Part shown: positions 40,974 through 48,929 of the stretch, piece after piece
Numbering within the stretch: the stretch's first letter is position 1
Layout of the letters: each line of letters begins with the position of its first letter
NCBI GenBank assembly: GCA_016125555.1
Contig: WGLN01000008.1
Coordinates: 1 to 64,000, forward strand
Direction: 5' to 3'
Length of the DNA: 64,000 bases
Source: Porphyrobacter sp.
Lineage (GTDB): Bacteria > Pseudomonadota > Alphaproteobacteria > Sphingomonadales > Sphingomonadaceae
Notes under the pieces: generated by a model
Told to the model about the DNA's origin: nothing
Database searches by the model: none
What the model saw: only the letters and a program-made list of their open reading frames with translations
Program-made: the position numbers and the translations under genes

Positions 40974-41374
40974 TGGCCACATTGCTCGCCCATATCCGGA
41001 TCAAGCCCGGCAAGGAGGAGAAATGGGAGGCGATCATGCGCGACATGGTCCACCGCACCTTCGGCACCGAGGAAGGCGTGATCCGCTACGAATACTGGAA
41101 GGGGCAGGAGCCGCTCAGCTACTACTGCCTGCTGTCGTTCCGCGACAAGTGGGCCTTCTATCACCACCAGATGTCCGACCACCACGAAGGCCACGACTTC
41201 GCCGAGGTGCTGGCGGACATCCGCCTCGAATATGTCGATCCGGTGGAGGGCGCGGGCGGGGGGCTGCCGCATACGTCCGACCCGGCGCTGCCCGAAGATG
41301 CGAGCGATGCCATGAAAACCGCGCAGGACCGCTTCCCGCTTGCGATCCCGGCATGGTGGGAGACCCGCGCATGA
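40973..41374 (+). CDS. ABM-domain (quinol monooxygenase-like) protein
   Basis: A 133-aa protein with one ABM ferredoxin-like module in its first 95 residues: LAHIRIKPGKEEKWEAIM, EGVIRYEYWKGQ, and YYCLLSFRDKWAFYHHQ. A polar tail follows. The three His/Tyr of YHHQMSDHHEGHDF may line the pocket. Its ATG shares one base with the P450 stop. Co-translation with the P450 suggests that it acts on, or protects against, a P450 product. No reaction can be assigned. Confidence 0.8.
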   Translation: MATLLAHIRIKPGKEEKWEAIMRDMVHRTFGTEEGVIRYEYWKGQEPLSYYCLLSFRDKWAFYHHQMSDHHEGHDFAEVLADIRLEYVDPVEGAGGGLPHTSDPALPEDASDAMKTAQDRFPLAIPAWWETRA

Positions 41375-41886
41375 AGCTGCCGGAGATTCAAGAGCTGCTC
41401 GACAAGCAGGCGATACAGGAACTCGTGGCGCGCTATTCGCGCACGCTCGACTGGCTCGACGACGCGGGGCAGGCGAGCTGCTACTGGCCCGATGCGCATA
41501 TCGACTACGGCTTTTTCAAGGGCAGCGCGGCGGAGTTCGTGCCGGTGGTGATGCAGGTCGAACGCTCGACCGGGCGGCGCTGGCACATGCTGTCCTCGCT
41601 TGCGATCAAGCTGACCTCGGCGACCACCGCCGAGGGCGAATGCTATGGAATCGCGGTGGGCCTCAGGCGCGAGGGGGAGGAGCCCTACAAGGGCAACATG
41701 TATGGCGGGCGCTATCTCGACAGCTACGAGAAGCGGGACGGTGAGTGGCGCATTTCCAGCCGCCGCTACGTGATGGACTGGACGCTCCCGATGCCCGACC
41801 AGCCCGATGCCTCCCCGCGCGCCGATTTCCCGCTGCCGATGCTCGACCTCACCGAAAGCGGGCACCCGGATTACCGGCCGATGTAG
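41371..41886 (+). CDS. NTF2-fold (SnoaL-like) protein
   Basis: A 171-aa SnoaL_4-type protein. It has IQELVARYSRTLDWLDDAGQ near residues 15-34, WPDAHIDYGFFKG, the HMLSSLAIKL strand and GGRYLDSYEKRDGEWRISSRRYVMDW. The Tyr/Asp/His placement recalls bile-acid 7alpha-dehydratase and scytalone dehydratase relatives, so dehydration of a cyclic alcohol is a reasonable guess. It is the third gene of the P450 operon (ATGA overlap) and ends 1 nt from the stop of the convergent NTF2 gene. Confidence 0.82.
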   Translation: MKLPEIQELLDKQAIQELVARYSRTLDWLDDAGQASCYWPDAHIDYGFFKGSAAEFVPVVMQVERSTGRRWHMLSSLAIKLTSATTAEGECYGIAVGLRREGEEPYKGNMYGGRYLDSYEKRDGEWRISSRRYVMDWTLPMPDQPDASPRADFPLPMLDLTESGHPDYRPM

Positions 41887-41887
41887 G

Positions 41888-42241
41888 TCACTCCGCCGCC
41901 GGGTCCATGTAGTCGCGGTAATAGGTGAGCTTGCCGTTCTCGACCTTGTAGATGCCCACGCCCCCGCGCGGGGCCGCGCCCTCCATGTGCATCGTCCAGC
42001 GCGCCCACACGGCGTGGGTGTCGCCGCAGATCTCGTCGACGGTGAAATGGACTTTGCGGTCCCCCATCTCCTTCACCATCGTAGTCATGAAGCCCATGAT
42101 CGCCTCGCGCCCGCGATATTGCCCCCAGATCGGGTCTTCGAGGAAGGCGTCCTCGGCGAAGAGATCGACCAGTTTCGTGTAGTCGCCCTCGTCCTGGATG
42201 CGCCAGAACTGCTCGATCACGGCTTGCGCTTCGCCCGGCAT
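41888..42241 (-). CDS. NTF2-fold (SnoaL-like/ketosteroid-isomerase superfamily) protein
   Basis: A 117-aa single NTF2 domain. It has VIEQFWRIQDEGDYTKLVDLFAED at the N-terminus, DPIWGQYRGREAIMGFM, HFTVDEICGDTHAVWARW and LTYYRDYMD. The size and DxxF-type pattern suit the ketosteroid-isomerase/limonene-epoxide-hydrolase superfamily, but the catalytic set of neither is complete. It is monocistronic, divergent from the carboxymuconolactone-decarboxylase-like operon, with a shared-type promoter at 42267-42305. ATG 42241 is selected because the longer frame covers the divergent gene. Confidence 0.8.
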   Translation of the reverse strand: MPGEAQAVIEQFWRIQDEGDYTKLVDLFAEDAFLEDPIWGQYRGREAIMGFMTTMVKEMGDRKVHFTVDEICGDTHAVWARWTMHMEGAAPRGGVGIYKVENGKLTYYRDYMDPAAE

Positions 42242-42266
42242 CGTCTCGTCTCCCTTGCTGGCGGCA

Positions 42267-42305
42267 ATCTGCCATGACGGCGCGCGCCGACCCCCTGTGA
42301 AAATC
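42267..42305 (-). promoter_or_regulatory. Shared-type promoter before the NTF2-fold gene
   Basis: On the minus strand GATTTTC (42305-42299), 26 nt, GCAGAT (42272-42267), about 19 nt before +1 to ATG. The same AAAA run fits a rightward -10 TTATCC at 42334-42339 with the 30-nt spacing used elsewhere. Confidence 0.4.
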
Positions 42306-42361
42306 GCGAGGGCCGGGAGGGGCGGGGCGGCTGTTATCCTGTGCGGCGAAGGAGAGGCCTG

Positions 42362-42895
42362 ATGTCGACCATCCCCCGCGTGTCCTCGGCGGTTCCCGGA
42401 GAGCCGGCGCATTTCGGGAGCGTGCTCGCGCACCAGCCCGAAATCGCCGCCAGCTTCTTCGCGCTCTACGGGCGCTTCTGGCAGTCCGAAGTGCTCTCCG
42501 CGCGGATCAAGGAGGTCGCGCGGATGCGCAATGCACGGGTCACCCAATGCGGCTTCTGCCGCAATGTCCGCTTCGACAAGGCCGTCGCGCAAGGACTGGG
42601 CGAGGACGCGGTGGACGACATCGCCGATGGCTACGAGACCTCGGGCCGCCTGACGCCAGCCGAAAAGGCGGTGCTGAAGTTCACCGATGCGCTGATCCAC
42701 GATCCCGAACTGCTGACAGGCGATGCGAAGGCGGCATTGCAGCGCCACCTCACGCCTGCGCAGATCGCCGAATTGGGGCTGGGGGTGACGCTGTTCCTCG
42801 CGCTCGCCAAGGCGCTGATCACCATGGGGCTTGAGCCCGAGACGATGGACCGCACCGTGCTGCCCACGCCCGCCGTGCTGGAGGCCGCGGAATGA
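42362..42895 (+). CDS. Carboxymuconolactone decarboxylase/AhpD-like protein
   Basis: A 177-aa all-helical CMD-family protein. It has LSARIKEVARMRNARVTQCGFC near residues 45-66 with CxxC at Cys63 and Cys66. The third AhpD residue (His four after the second Cys) is absent, reading NVR. The C-terminal half LTPAEKAVLKFTDALIHDP is typical. AhpD members are thiol peroxidase partners, while other CMD proteins act on lactones or beta-keto acids. ATG 42362 follows AAGGAGAGG. It is coupled to a small gene by ATGA. Confidence 0.86.
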   Translation: MSTIPRVSSAVPGEPAHFGSVLAHQPEIAASFFALYGRFWQSEVLSARIKEVARMRNARVTQCGFCRNVRFDKAVAQGLGEDAVDDIADGYETSGRLTPAEKAVLKFTDALIHDPELLTGDAKAALQRHLTPAQIAELGLGVTLFLALAKALITMGLEPETMDRTVLPTPAVLEAAE

Positions 42896-43272
42896 CCCCG
42901 ACAGGGGGCAGCGCCGTGCACGCCGCGCTGGCGGGCGATGCGGTGCTGGCGGAGCACTATGCCGCCTTCCGCGCCAGCACCGAGGCCGCGCTCGACCCCG
43001 CGCTGGTCGCGCTGGTGCGGCAAGGGGTGGCGGCGGTGCACGGGCTGGAGAGCGCGCCCGACGAAAGCGGCCTCGACGAGGGCACCCGGGACTGCCTCGC
43101 CTATGCCCGCCGGATGCCGTTCGAGCACACCGCGATCGAGGATGCCGAGGCGGCGGGGGTGGTCGCGCATCTGGGCGAGGCGGGCTTCGTCGCCTTCTCG
43201 GTGCTGGCGGCGCTGGCCGATGCGGAGTGCCGGGCGGCGCTGGTGGACTTGCCGGGGCTGGCGGGGAGCTAG
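42892..43272 (+). CDS. Hypothetical helical protein
   Basis: A 126-aa Ala-rich protein, predicted nearly all helix. A single short segment, TRDCLAYARRMPFEHTAIED, could be an AhpD/CMD-like helix, but the CxxC is absent. It overlaps the preceding CMD gene by 4 nt, so it may be a partner subunit. Its TAG interlocks with the stop of the convergent VOC gene (CTAG). I do not recognise it. Confidence 0.6.
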   Translation: MTPTGGSAVHAALAGDAVLAEHYAAFRASTEAALDPALVALVRQGVAAVHGLESAPDESGLDEGTRDCLAYARRMPFEHTAIEDAEAAGVVAHLGEAGFVAFSVLAALADAECRAALVDLPGLAGS

Positions 43273-43787
43273 CCCAACTCCCGCAGCAGATCGCGGCCGT
43301 CCCAGCCCTGCGCGGCGCCGGCCACGAAATCGTAGAACCCGGTCAGCTGCGCGGTCGGCTCGTAGAGTTCGAGCATGTGCCCGAGGCTCTCGCGGGTATC
43401 GACGAAGGCGAAGGCGGTGCCGGTCCGCGTCACCGATAGCTGCGCGAGCGGCGCGCCATCGCTTGCGAAGCGGGCAATCGCCGCGTCGAGATCATCGACG
43501 AACAGCGCCGCGTGATGCAGCCCCTCGGCCCCCGAGCCATGCGGGAACATGTCGTGCAGCGCGGATGGCTCGGGATTGTGCTGCACCACCAGCTCCACCA
43601 TCACGCTGCCCCATTGGCCATAGGCGCTGGAATGGTCGAAGGGGCGCTCGACCCCGCGATGCTGCGAGGACGCGAGCGCCACGTGGCGCAACACGAAAAA
43701 CGGTCCCGAGCCGAACCGCCGGTGATGCGCCTGCGCCGCCGCTGCGAGGTCGCCGACCTTGTAGGCCAGCTGGCGAACGGGCAGCAC
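43269..43787 (-). CDS. VOC-family protein, GTG start
   Basis: A 172-aa vicinal-oxygen-chelate protein. It has LAYKVGDLAAAAQAHHRRFG in the first module, VELVVQHNP at its end, GLHHAALFVDDLDAAIARF in the second and MLELYEP at the end. It is similar in design to the VOC at 16229 but clearly a separate paralogue. GTG at 43787 lies 1 nt after the stop of the CoA ligase and gives a full first strand, so it is taken as start. It is co-transcribed with the ligase. It may be an epimerase or a ring-opening enzyme. Confidence 0.83.
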   Translation of the reverse strand: MLPVRQLAYKVGDLAAAAQAHHRRFGSGPFFVLRHVALASSQHRGVERPFDHSSAYGQWGSVMVELVVQHNPEPSALHDMFPHGSGAEGLHHAALFVDDLDAAIARFASDGAPLAQLSVTRTGTAFAFVDTRESLGHMLELYEPTAQLTGFYDFVAGAAQGWDGRDLLRELG

Positions 43788-43788
43788 C

Positions 43789-45381
43789 CTAGTTCACCGC
43801 GCGGTCTTTCCCCGCCCAATAGGGCGCGCGCAACTCGCGGCGCAGGATCTTGCCCGAGGGGTTCCTCGGCAGGGCGGGGATGAAGTCGACCGACTTGGGG
43901 CACTTGTAGCCCGCGATGTGCTGGCGCGCGTGGGCGATGAGTTCGGCCTCGGTCAGGCTCTCGCCCGCCTTCACCACCACGCAGGCCTTCACCGCCTCGC
44001 CCCACTTGGCGTCCGGCACGCCGATCACCGCGACATCGGCGACCGCGGGGTGCGAATAGAGCGCGTTCTCGACCTCGGCCGGATAGACGTTCTCGCCGCC
44101 CGAGATGATCATGTCCTTCACCCGGTCGTGGATGTAGAGATAGCCGTCCTCATCGAGGTATCCGGCGTCCCCGGTGCGCAGCCAGCCCTCGGCATCGATG
44201 GTCGCGGCGGTCGCCTCGGGATTGTTCCAGTAGCCGCGCATGTTCTTGGATGAGCGGGTGGCGATCTCGCCGACCGTGCCGGTGGGGACGTCGTTCCCCT
44301 CCTCGTCGATGATCCTGATCTCCACCCCGGCGAGCGGCTTGCCGACCGAGCGCATCTTCGGGCTGCCTTCGGGAACGTGATCCTCGGGGTCCAATGCGAC
44401 GATGGTGCCGCTGGTCTCGGTCATCCCGTACATCTGCACGAAGCCGCAGCCCAGCACCCGCATCGCCTCGCGCATCAATTCGAGCGGGATCGGCGAAGCG
44501 CCGTAGGTGACGTATTTGAGCCGGCTGAAATCGACCTCGTTCACCCGCGGGTGGTTGAGCAGGATCTGGATCGCTGCCGGAACGAGGAAGATCTTGGAGA
44601 TGTTGTAGTTCGCGATCAGGTCGAGCGCCCTGGTCGGATCGTATTCGGGCAGGACGATCGCATTTGTCCCCGCCACCATCGTCCCGATGCCGGTGCCGGT
44701 GCCCGAGATGTGGAAGCACGGCATGGCGAGCAGCGTCACGTCGCCCGGGATCGGCTCCTGCCATTGGCGCATCGCCTCGCCGTTCGCCTTGGCATCGCGG
44801 CTGGAGAGGATCGAGCCGTGGGTCATCACCGCGCCCTTGGGCTTGCCGGTGGTGCCCGAGGTGTAGAGCTGCAGCGCGTCGTCCTCGGGCTTCACCTTGT
44901 GCGCAGGCGGCGTGGCGGGAAAGCCGTCCCGCCAAGTGCGGTAGTCGGTGCCGGCAAACTCGGGCGCGTCGATGCCGATCACCTCTTCGACCTGCGGCAC
45001 ATCGCCGCGCACCTGGTCGATCATCGCGGCGAACCCCTCGCCGACGAACACCACGCGCGCCTGCGAATTGTCGAGGATATAGGCGACCTCGGGCGCGGCG
45101 AGGCGCCAGTTGACCGGGGTCATTACCGCCCCGATCCGCGCGGCGCCGACCAGCGCCTCGAAGTAGAGCGGGTGGTTCTTGCCGAGAAAGGCGACCCGCT
45201 CGCCCGGCTTGACCCCCAGCGCGGCAAGCCCGTTCGCCACCCGGTTCGCGCCTTCGTCCAATGCGGCGAAGGAGATTTCCTCTTGCGCATAGGTGAAGGC
45301 GATCACCTCGCCCTGCGCCCGGGCGTGCTCGGCCACGATGTCGCAGAAGGATGTCGCGAGCGTTTCTGCCATGTCTCCCAT
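43789..45381 (-). CDS. Acyl-CoA ligase (long-chain fatty acid/aryl acid ANL family)
   Basis: A 530-aa adenylate-forming ligase. It has LYTSGTTGKPKGAVMTH near residues 175-191, YGMTETSG, TGDAGYLDEDGYLYIHDR, GGENVYPAEVENAL and the A10 Lys in NPSGKILRREL. It is distinct from the synthetase at 17842 and more like canonical FadD/medium-chain ligases. ATGs at 45381 and 45372 are both plausible and neither has a strong ribosome-binding site. It leads a two-gene operon with the VOC gene and diverges from the hotdog thioesterase, suggesting control of a CoA-ester pool (inference). Confidence 0.93.
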   Translation of the reverse strand: MGDMAETLATSFCDIVAEHARAQGEVIAFTYAQEEISFAALDEGANRVANGLAALGVKPGERVAFLGKNHPLYFEALVGAARIGAVMTPVNWRLAAPEVAYILDNSQARVVFVGEGFAAMIDQVRGDVPQVEEVIGIDAPEFAGTDYRTWRDGFPATPPAHKVKPEDDALQLYTSGTTGKPKGAVMTHGSILSSRDAKANGEAMRQWQEPIPGDVTLLAMPCFHISGTGTGIGTMVAGTNAIVLPEYDPTRALDLIANYNISKIFLVPAAIQILLNHPRVNEVDFSRLKYVTYGASPIPLELMREAMRVLGCGFVQMYGMTETSGTIVALDPEDHVPEGSPKMRSVGKPLAGVEIRIIDEEGNDVPTGTVGEIATRSSKNMRGYWNNPEATAATIDAEGWLRTGDAGYLDEDGYLYIHDRVKDMIISGGENVYPAEVENALYSHPAVADVAVIGVPDAKWGEAVKACVVVKAGESLTEAELIAHARQHIAGYKCPKSVDFIPALPRNPSGKILRRELRAPYWAGKDRAVN

Positions 45382-45468
45382 GGCTGGGGGAGATAGCCCG
45401 CGCGCGGGCGCGCTGTCATTGGCACAATTCATAGCGGCGCGCAGGCGAGGGCGGGCTAGGGTGGGCGC

Positions 45469-45876
45469 ATGGATATCCCCTTAGGCTTCACCCCCGCCGG
45501 CTTCAGCCCCGGCTTCCTCGATCACGGCGGGCCCTATTTCCTCGGCCCTGCGGTGGAGGGGGTGCGCGTGGTGGGCCTCGGCATCATGCCGCACCACATC
45601 AATTTCGAGGACGCGGCGCATGGCGGGGTGATTGCGACCTTTGCCGATGTCGCGCTCAGCCATGCCGTCTACGACGCCGAGCGGCCCCGGCTCGCGCCCT
45701 CCACGGTGACGCTGACGGTCAACTACCTCGCCGGCGTGAAGCGCGGCGACTGGCTCGAGGCGCGCGTGCGCATCGACCGGCTGGGCGGGCGCACCGCCTA
45801 CACCTCGGGCGGGATCTTGCGCGGGGAGGAGCAGGTGGCGACGATGAGCGGGGTGTTCGCCTTCCGGCGCGGCTAG
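45469..45876 (+). CDS. PaaI-type hotdog-fold thioesterase
   Basis: A 135-aa hotdog protein. The core helix segment INFEDAAHGGVIATFADVALSHAV (residues 44-67) has the HGG motif and Asp typical of the PaaI/YdiI thioesterases. VTLTVNYLAGVKRGDWLEA is the following beta sheet. It would release free acids from acyl-CoAs that stall in the pathway. It is divergent from the CoA ligase at 45381. The stop codon interlocks with that of the NTF2 gene (CTAG). Confidence 0.88.
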   Translation: MDIPLGFTPAGFSPGFLDHGGPYFLGPAVEGVRVVGLGIMPHHINFEDAAHGGVIATFADVALSHAVYDAERPRLAPSTVTLTVNYLAGVKRGDWLEARVRIDRLGGRTAYTSGGILRGEEQVATMSGVFAFRRG

Positions 45877-46424
45877 CCCAGCCAGTGCCGCATCGCCGCC
45901 GTCGAGGGATCGCGTTCGTCATGGTAACCCGCCGCGCCCTCGGGCGTGTCGGACAGGTCGACGCCCTCCACCACCCGGAACTCGCGCCAGTCGTAGAGGC
46001 CGGTGCGCTGCGCCAGCCGCCACTCCGCCCCGTTCGGGCCACCCCGCTTCTCGAAGCGGTCGACATAGCGCCCTGCGACGATCGCCGAGTAGACCATGCC
46101 CTTGTCGGGAAACACCGCCGCCAGCGGGTAGCCGGGCGGGATGGTGTGCATCGCGGTCATGTAGGTTTCGGTGTGGCAGGTGTCCGCGCCCTCGAACCCG
46201 AACAGGGTCTGCCCCAGCTGGTGCTGGGTCGCGAGGCAGGGGTCGATAACGCTGCGCGCCTGCTCGACGAAGTCGCGCCAACCGCCTTCGATCACCCCGA
46301 AACGGAAGGTCGCGTCATCATGGAACAGGCGCTCCATCATCCCCCAGCGCCGCCGATCGATGGCATGGGCATAGGCGGCGAGGATGTCGCGGATCGCCTC
46401 GCGGTCTTCAAGCGTCCCTGTCAT
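45873..46424 (-). CDS. NTF2-fold (SnoaL-like) protein
   Basis: A 183-aa SnoaL_4-type protein. It has LEDREAIRDILAAYAHAIDRRRWGMMERLFHDD-type N-terminal helices, HQLGQTLFGFEGADTCHTETY and RYVDRFEKRGGPNGAEWRLAQRTGLYDW. The His-containing strand resembles bile-acid dehydratase relatives. It overlaps the MDR gene stop by 4 nt (ATGA), so the two proteins are made together, perhaps as dehydratase and enone reductase. The specific reaction is unproven. Confidence 0.82.
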   Translation of the reverse strand: MTGTLEDREAIRDILAAYAHAIDRRRWGMMERLFHDDATFRFGVIEGGWRDFVEQARSVIDPCLATQHQLGQTLFGFEGADTCHTETYMTAMHTIPPGYPLAAVFPDKGMVYSAIVAGRYVDRFEKRGGPNGAEWRLAQRTGLYDWREFRVVEGVDLSDTPEGAAGYHDERDPSTAAMRHWLG

Positions 46425-47422
46425 GTGCCCAGCTCCACGATCACCTTGCCGATATTGCCGCCGGTGAACAGCTTGGCATAGGCGGCCAGCGTGTTTTCGA
46501 GGCCCCTCGTCACGTCATAGGGCATGACGAGATCGCCCGCCTCGTGCCACGCGCGCAGGCGTTCGGTCAGCACCGGGCCTTCGTGCATGAAATCGGGCGA
46601 GAAGAACCCCTCGACGCGCAGGCGCCGCATGAGCACCTGGTCGAATTCCTTGGGCGCGGTGCGATTGCCTGAGGAATAGTCGGCGAGCAGCCCGCACACT
46701 GCGATCCGGCCGTAGTGGTTCATGCGGGTCAGCACCGCGTCGAGCAGCGGTCCGCCGACATTGTCGAAATAGACGTCGAAGCCGCCTGCCTTGTCGAGCT
46801 GCGCGCCGACGTCCCCCGCCTTGTAATCCACCGCCCCCGCGATCCCGAGTTCATCGGCCAGATAGGCGCACTTGGCCGCGCCGCCCGCGATGCCCCACGC
46901 CTCGCAGCCGAGCAGCCGGGCGATCTGCACCGCGAGGATGCCGGTCGCCCCGGCGGCCGCGGAGACCAGCACCTTCTCGCCCGGCTTGGCCGCGCCGGTG
47001 CGCTCCACGCCCCACAGCGCGGTCCAGCCGTTCATGCCGAGCGGGCCGAACCATGCGCGGCGGTCGCTCACCGAAGGGTCGAGCTTGAGCGCCCCCGACA
47101 TGACAGCATCGACCGTCGACCAGTCACCCCATTGCCCGAAGGCGCGCACCAGATCGCCCGGGGCAAAGCCTTCGGCGCGGCTCTCGGTCACCTCGCCCAG
47201 CACCAGCCCCGTCATCGCGATGCCGAGCGGCAGCGGCGGCTGGTAGCCATCCTCGCGGCTCGTGAGCCACAGGCGGGTGCCGGCATCCATAGAGAGGTGC
47301 GAATTGCGGATGCGGACCTCGCCTTCCGCCAGCGGGGCGAGCGGCGCTTCCACCAGCTCCAGCGCGGCGGCGAAGTCATTGCCCTCGGGGCGGCGCGCGA
47401 TGCGCCAGAAGCGGTTTGCCAT
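46421..47422 (-). CDS. Zinc-independent MDR NADP-dependent oxidoreductase, third copy
   Basis: A 333-aa enone-reductase-type MDR. It has HLSMDAGTRLWL, VSAAAGATGILAVQIARLLG, AGGAAKCAYL, FDNVGGPLLDAV and GNIGKVIVEL. The VSAAAGATG loop differs from the GAAGA of the other two copies, so the paralogues are not recent duplicates. It is first in a two-gene operon with an NTF2-fold protein and divergent from the NmrA-like gene. Confidence 0.9.
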   Translation of the reverse strand: MANRFWRIARRPEGNDFAAALELVEAPLAPLAEGEVRIRNSHLSMDAGTRLWLTSREDGYQPPLPLGIAMTGLVLGEVTESRAEGFAPGDLVRAFGQWGDWSTVDAVMSGALKLDPSVSDRRAWFGPLGMNGWTALWGVERTGAAKPGEKVLVSAAAGATGILAVQIARLLGCEAWGIAGGAAKCAYLADELGIAGAVDYKAGDVGAQLDKAGGFDVYFDNVGGPLLDAVLTRMNHYGRIAVCGLLADYSSGNRTAPKEFDQVLMRRLRVEGFFSPDFMHEGPVLTERLRAWHEAGDLVMPYDVTRGLENTLAAYAKLFTGGNIGKVIVELGT

Positions 47423-47482
47423 GCCCTGCTTGTCCGGCGCAGGCGCCGCTACGGCAACCCCGCCATTTCGCTAGGCCGCTAT

Positions 47483-47521
47483 CACTTTGGCGCGGTGCGC
47501 GGGGTGAGGGCGCTTCCTAGT
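47483..47521 (+). promoter_or_regulatory. Shared-type promoter before the NmrA-like gene
   Basis: CACTTTG (47483-47489), 26 nt, CCTAGT (47516-47521), then a roughly 30-nt leader with GAGGGGAGAG before ATG 47558. Confidence 0.5.
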
Positions 47522-47557
47522 CTCGCGCCCAAACAGACCACGAGGGGAGAGACATTC

Positions 47558-48505
47558 ATGGCACTCATCACGGTGATCGGCGCGAGCGGGCGGCAGGGCC
47601 TTGCGCAGGTGCGCCAAGCGCTCAAGGCAGGCTACGACGTGCGCGCGATCTCGCGCCGCCCGGACGCCTTCGAAGGCGCCCCGGTCGAGGGGATCGAGCG
47701 GGTGGAGGTGCGCCCCATGGACCTTTACGACACATCCACTTTCAAGGACGCGCTCGAAGGCTCGGACTACGTCTTCTATACCCATCCGCTGCAGGCCCGC
47801 GCCGACCGCGCGCATCTGGTCGGCGAGGTTGGCAAGGTCGCAGCCCACCTCGGGGTCAAGCGGGTGGTGTGGAACACCTCGAGCTGGATTCCCGATCGCC
47901 CCGGCGATCCCTTCACCTATGGCGAGAACACCAAGGGCATCAACGCCCTGTGGCGCAGCGGCGCGCCGGGGACGGTGTTCGGATCGGTGCTGTTCATGGA
48001 CAACCTGCTGACCAACTGGGCGCGGCCCTTCATCGTCAACGAGGGCCGCTACGTCTATCCGCACAAGCCGACGCTGGAGGCCAACTGGATCAGCCTCGAC
48101 GATGTCGCGCGCTTCATGCTGGCGAGCCTCGAACGGCCCGACATGGAGGGCGCGTGGCTCAATATCGGCGGGCCGGAGCGGCTGGTCGGCAAGCAGGTGA
48201 CGCAGTACCTCTCCGAGGCGCTGGGCAAGGACATCACCTATGATCCCTGCACGCCCGAGGAGTTTGGCCGCTACCTCGTCGAGGCGGCGGGGGATTCGAT
48301 GCCCCCCGAGATGCGCGTGGACTTCGCGCGAGGCATCCAAGCCTTCTACGAATACAACAATGAGGCGCCGACCAAGCCCTTCGAAGTCGACATGGAATAT
48401 GTCTACGAACGCTTCCCCGAACTCGACGGCAAGCTGGAAACGCTGGGCGAATGGACCAAGCGGCAGGACTGGGGCGAGAGCAACTACCGGCCCGCTTTTG
48501 GTTGA
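47558..48505 (+). CDS. NmrA-like atypical SDR
   Basis: A 315-aa NAD(P)-binding protein. VIGASGRQGLAQVRQALKAG at residues 5-24 is the atypical-SDR glycine loop (GxSGxxG). No YxxxK is placed as in classical SDRs. ISLDDVARFMLASLE and LNIGGPERLVGKQV follow NmrA/HSCARG organisation. The last 80 residues (EFGRYLVEAAGDSMPPEM onward) add a helical cap. It may be an isoflavone-reductase-like enzyme or a redox-sensing protein. It is monocistronic; the hairpin repeat begins 3 nt after the stop. Confidence 0.87.
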   Translation: MALITVIGASGRQGLAQVRQALKAGYDVRAISRRPDAFEGAPVEGIERVEVRPMDLYDTSTFKDALEGSDYVFYTHPLQARADRAHLVGEVGKVAAHLGVKRVVWNTSSWIPDRPGDPFTYGENTKGINALWRSGAPGTVFGSVLFMDNLLTNWARPFIVNEGRYVYPHKPTLEANWISLDDVARFMLASLERPDMEGAWLNIGGPERLVGKQVTQYLSEALGKDITYDPCTPEEFGRYLVEAAGDSMPPEMRVDFARGIQAFYEYNNEAPTKPFEVDMEYVYERFPELDGKLETLGEWTKRQDWGESNYRPAFG

Positions 48506-48508
48506 TTG

Positions 48509-48535
48509 CGGGAGCGCCTGCGCGCTCCCGTCCTC
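48509..48535 (+). repeat. 27-nt hairpin repeat, copy 2; probable terminator of the NmrA-like gene
   Basis: A perfect 9-bp stem CGGGAGCGC/GCGCTCCCG with loop CTGC, then GTCCTC. It is 24/27 identical to the copy at 16870-16896, with one compensated pair (G-C to A-T). In both places it begins 3 nt after a stop codon. Confidence 0.7.
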
Positions 48536-48929
48536 GCTGGATGCGCAGCAAAGCTGCGCCCGCTGCGGGCGCGCGGTCGCGCTTGCGACGCCTGCGGCGT
48601 CGGCATGGCGCGACGGTGTGTGTCCGTGGATGGGCCTCGGTCGCGTCAGCGGCCGCAAGGCCAAGCGGCCGCCCATAGGCGCGGCGCGTTGTGCCGCGTG
48701 TCGCCCGAAGGCTCCTGTTGGAGACACATGAGACACTGTCCAGAGAGCGAAAAACCCTCCGCTCTCCATGCGCCGTTCATGCGAGGCAACCGGGCGGCGC
48801 GAGGGGCGATGGGAGCAAGTCACGCGGCCGATGCTGACAGGTGCAGCGCGGGTAGGAAAGAAGGTCGGCTTTGGGCCTGCTCGCGACGGAAGCTGCCGTT
48901 CAGCTATCGACCCCAGAGCAGACGTTTAG
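48536..48929. other. Gene-free stretch with a chain of small hairpins
   Basis: No convincing gene is seen. The first part holds successive perfect inverted repeats: GCGCAGC-AAA-GCTGCGC (48543-48559), CCCGC-T-GCGGG (48559-48569), GTCGC-GCTT-GCGAC (48576-48589) and GACGCC-TGC-GGCGTC (48587-48601). Further on GAGAGCG (48743-48749) pairs with CGCTCTC (48760-48766). The last 200 nt are less GC-rich and contain two imperfect copies of a GTTYAGCTAT motif (48898-48907 and 48924-48933), the second overlapping the end of the next gene. Confidence 0.5.

Noticed and set aside
42892-43272. Second carboxymuconolactone-decarboxylase subunit
   Set aside because: Only a short helix is reminiscent of the family and the CxxC is missing. 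Kept as hypothetical.
45410-45440. Possible sigma-54 -24 element (TTGGCAC) before the thioesterase
   Set aside because: The -12 TTGCW at the required spacing is absent, and no enhancer-binding regulator is encoded nearby.
48711-48770. Segment rich in GAGACAC/CTGTCC that could be an insertion-sequence end
   Set aside because: No transposase fragment, matching inverted end or target duplication is visible, so an IS remnant cannot be supported.
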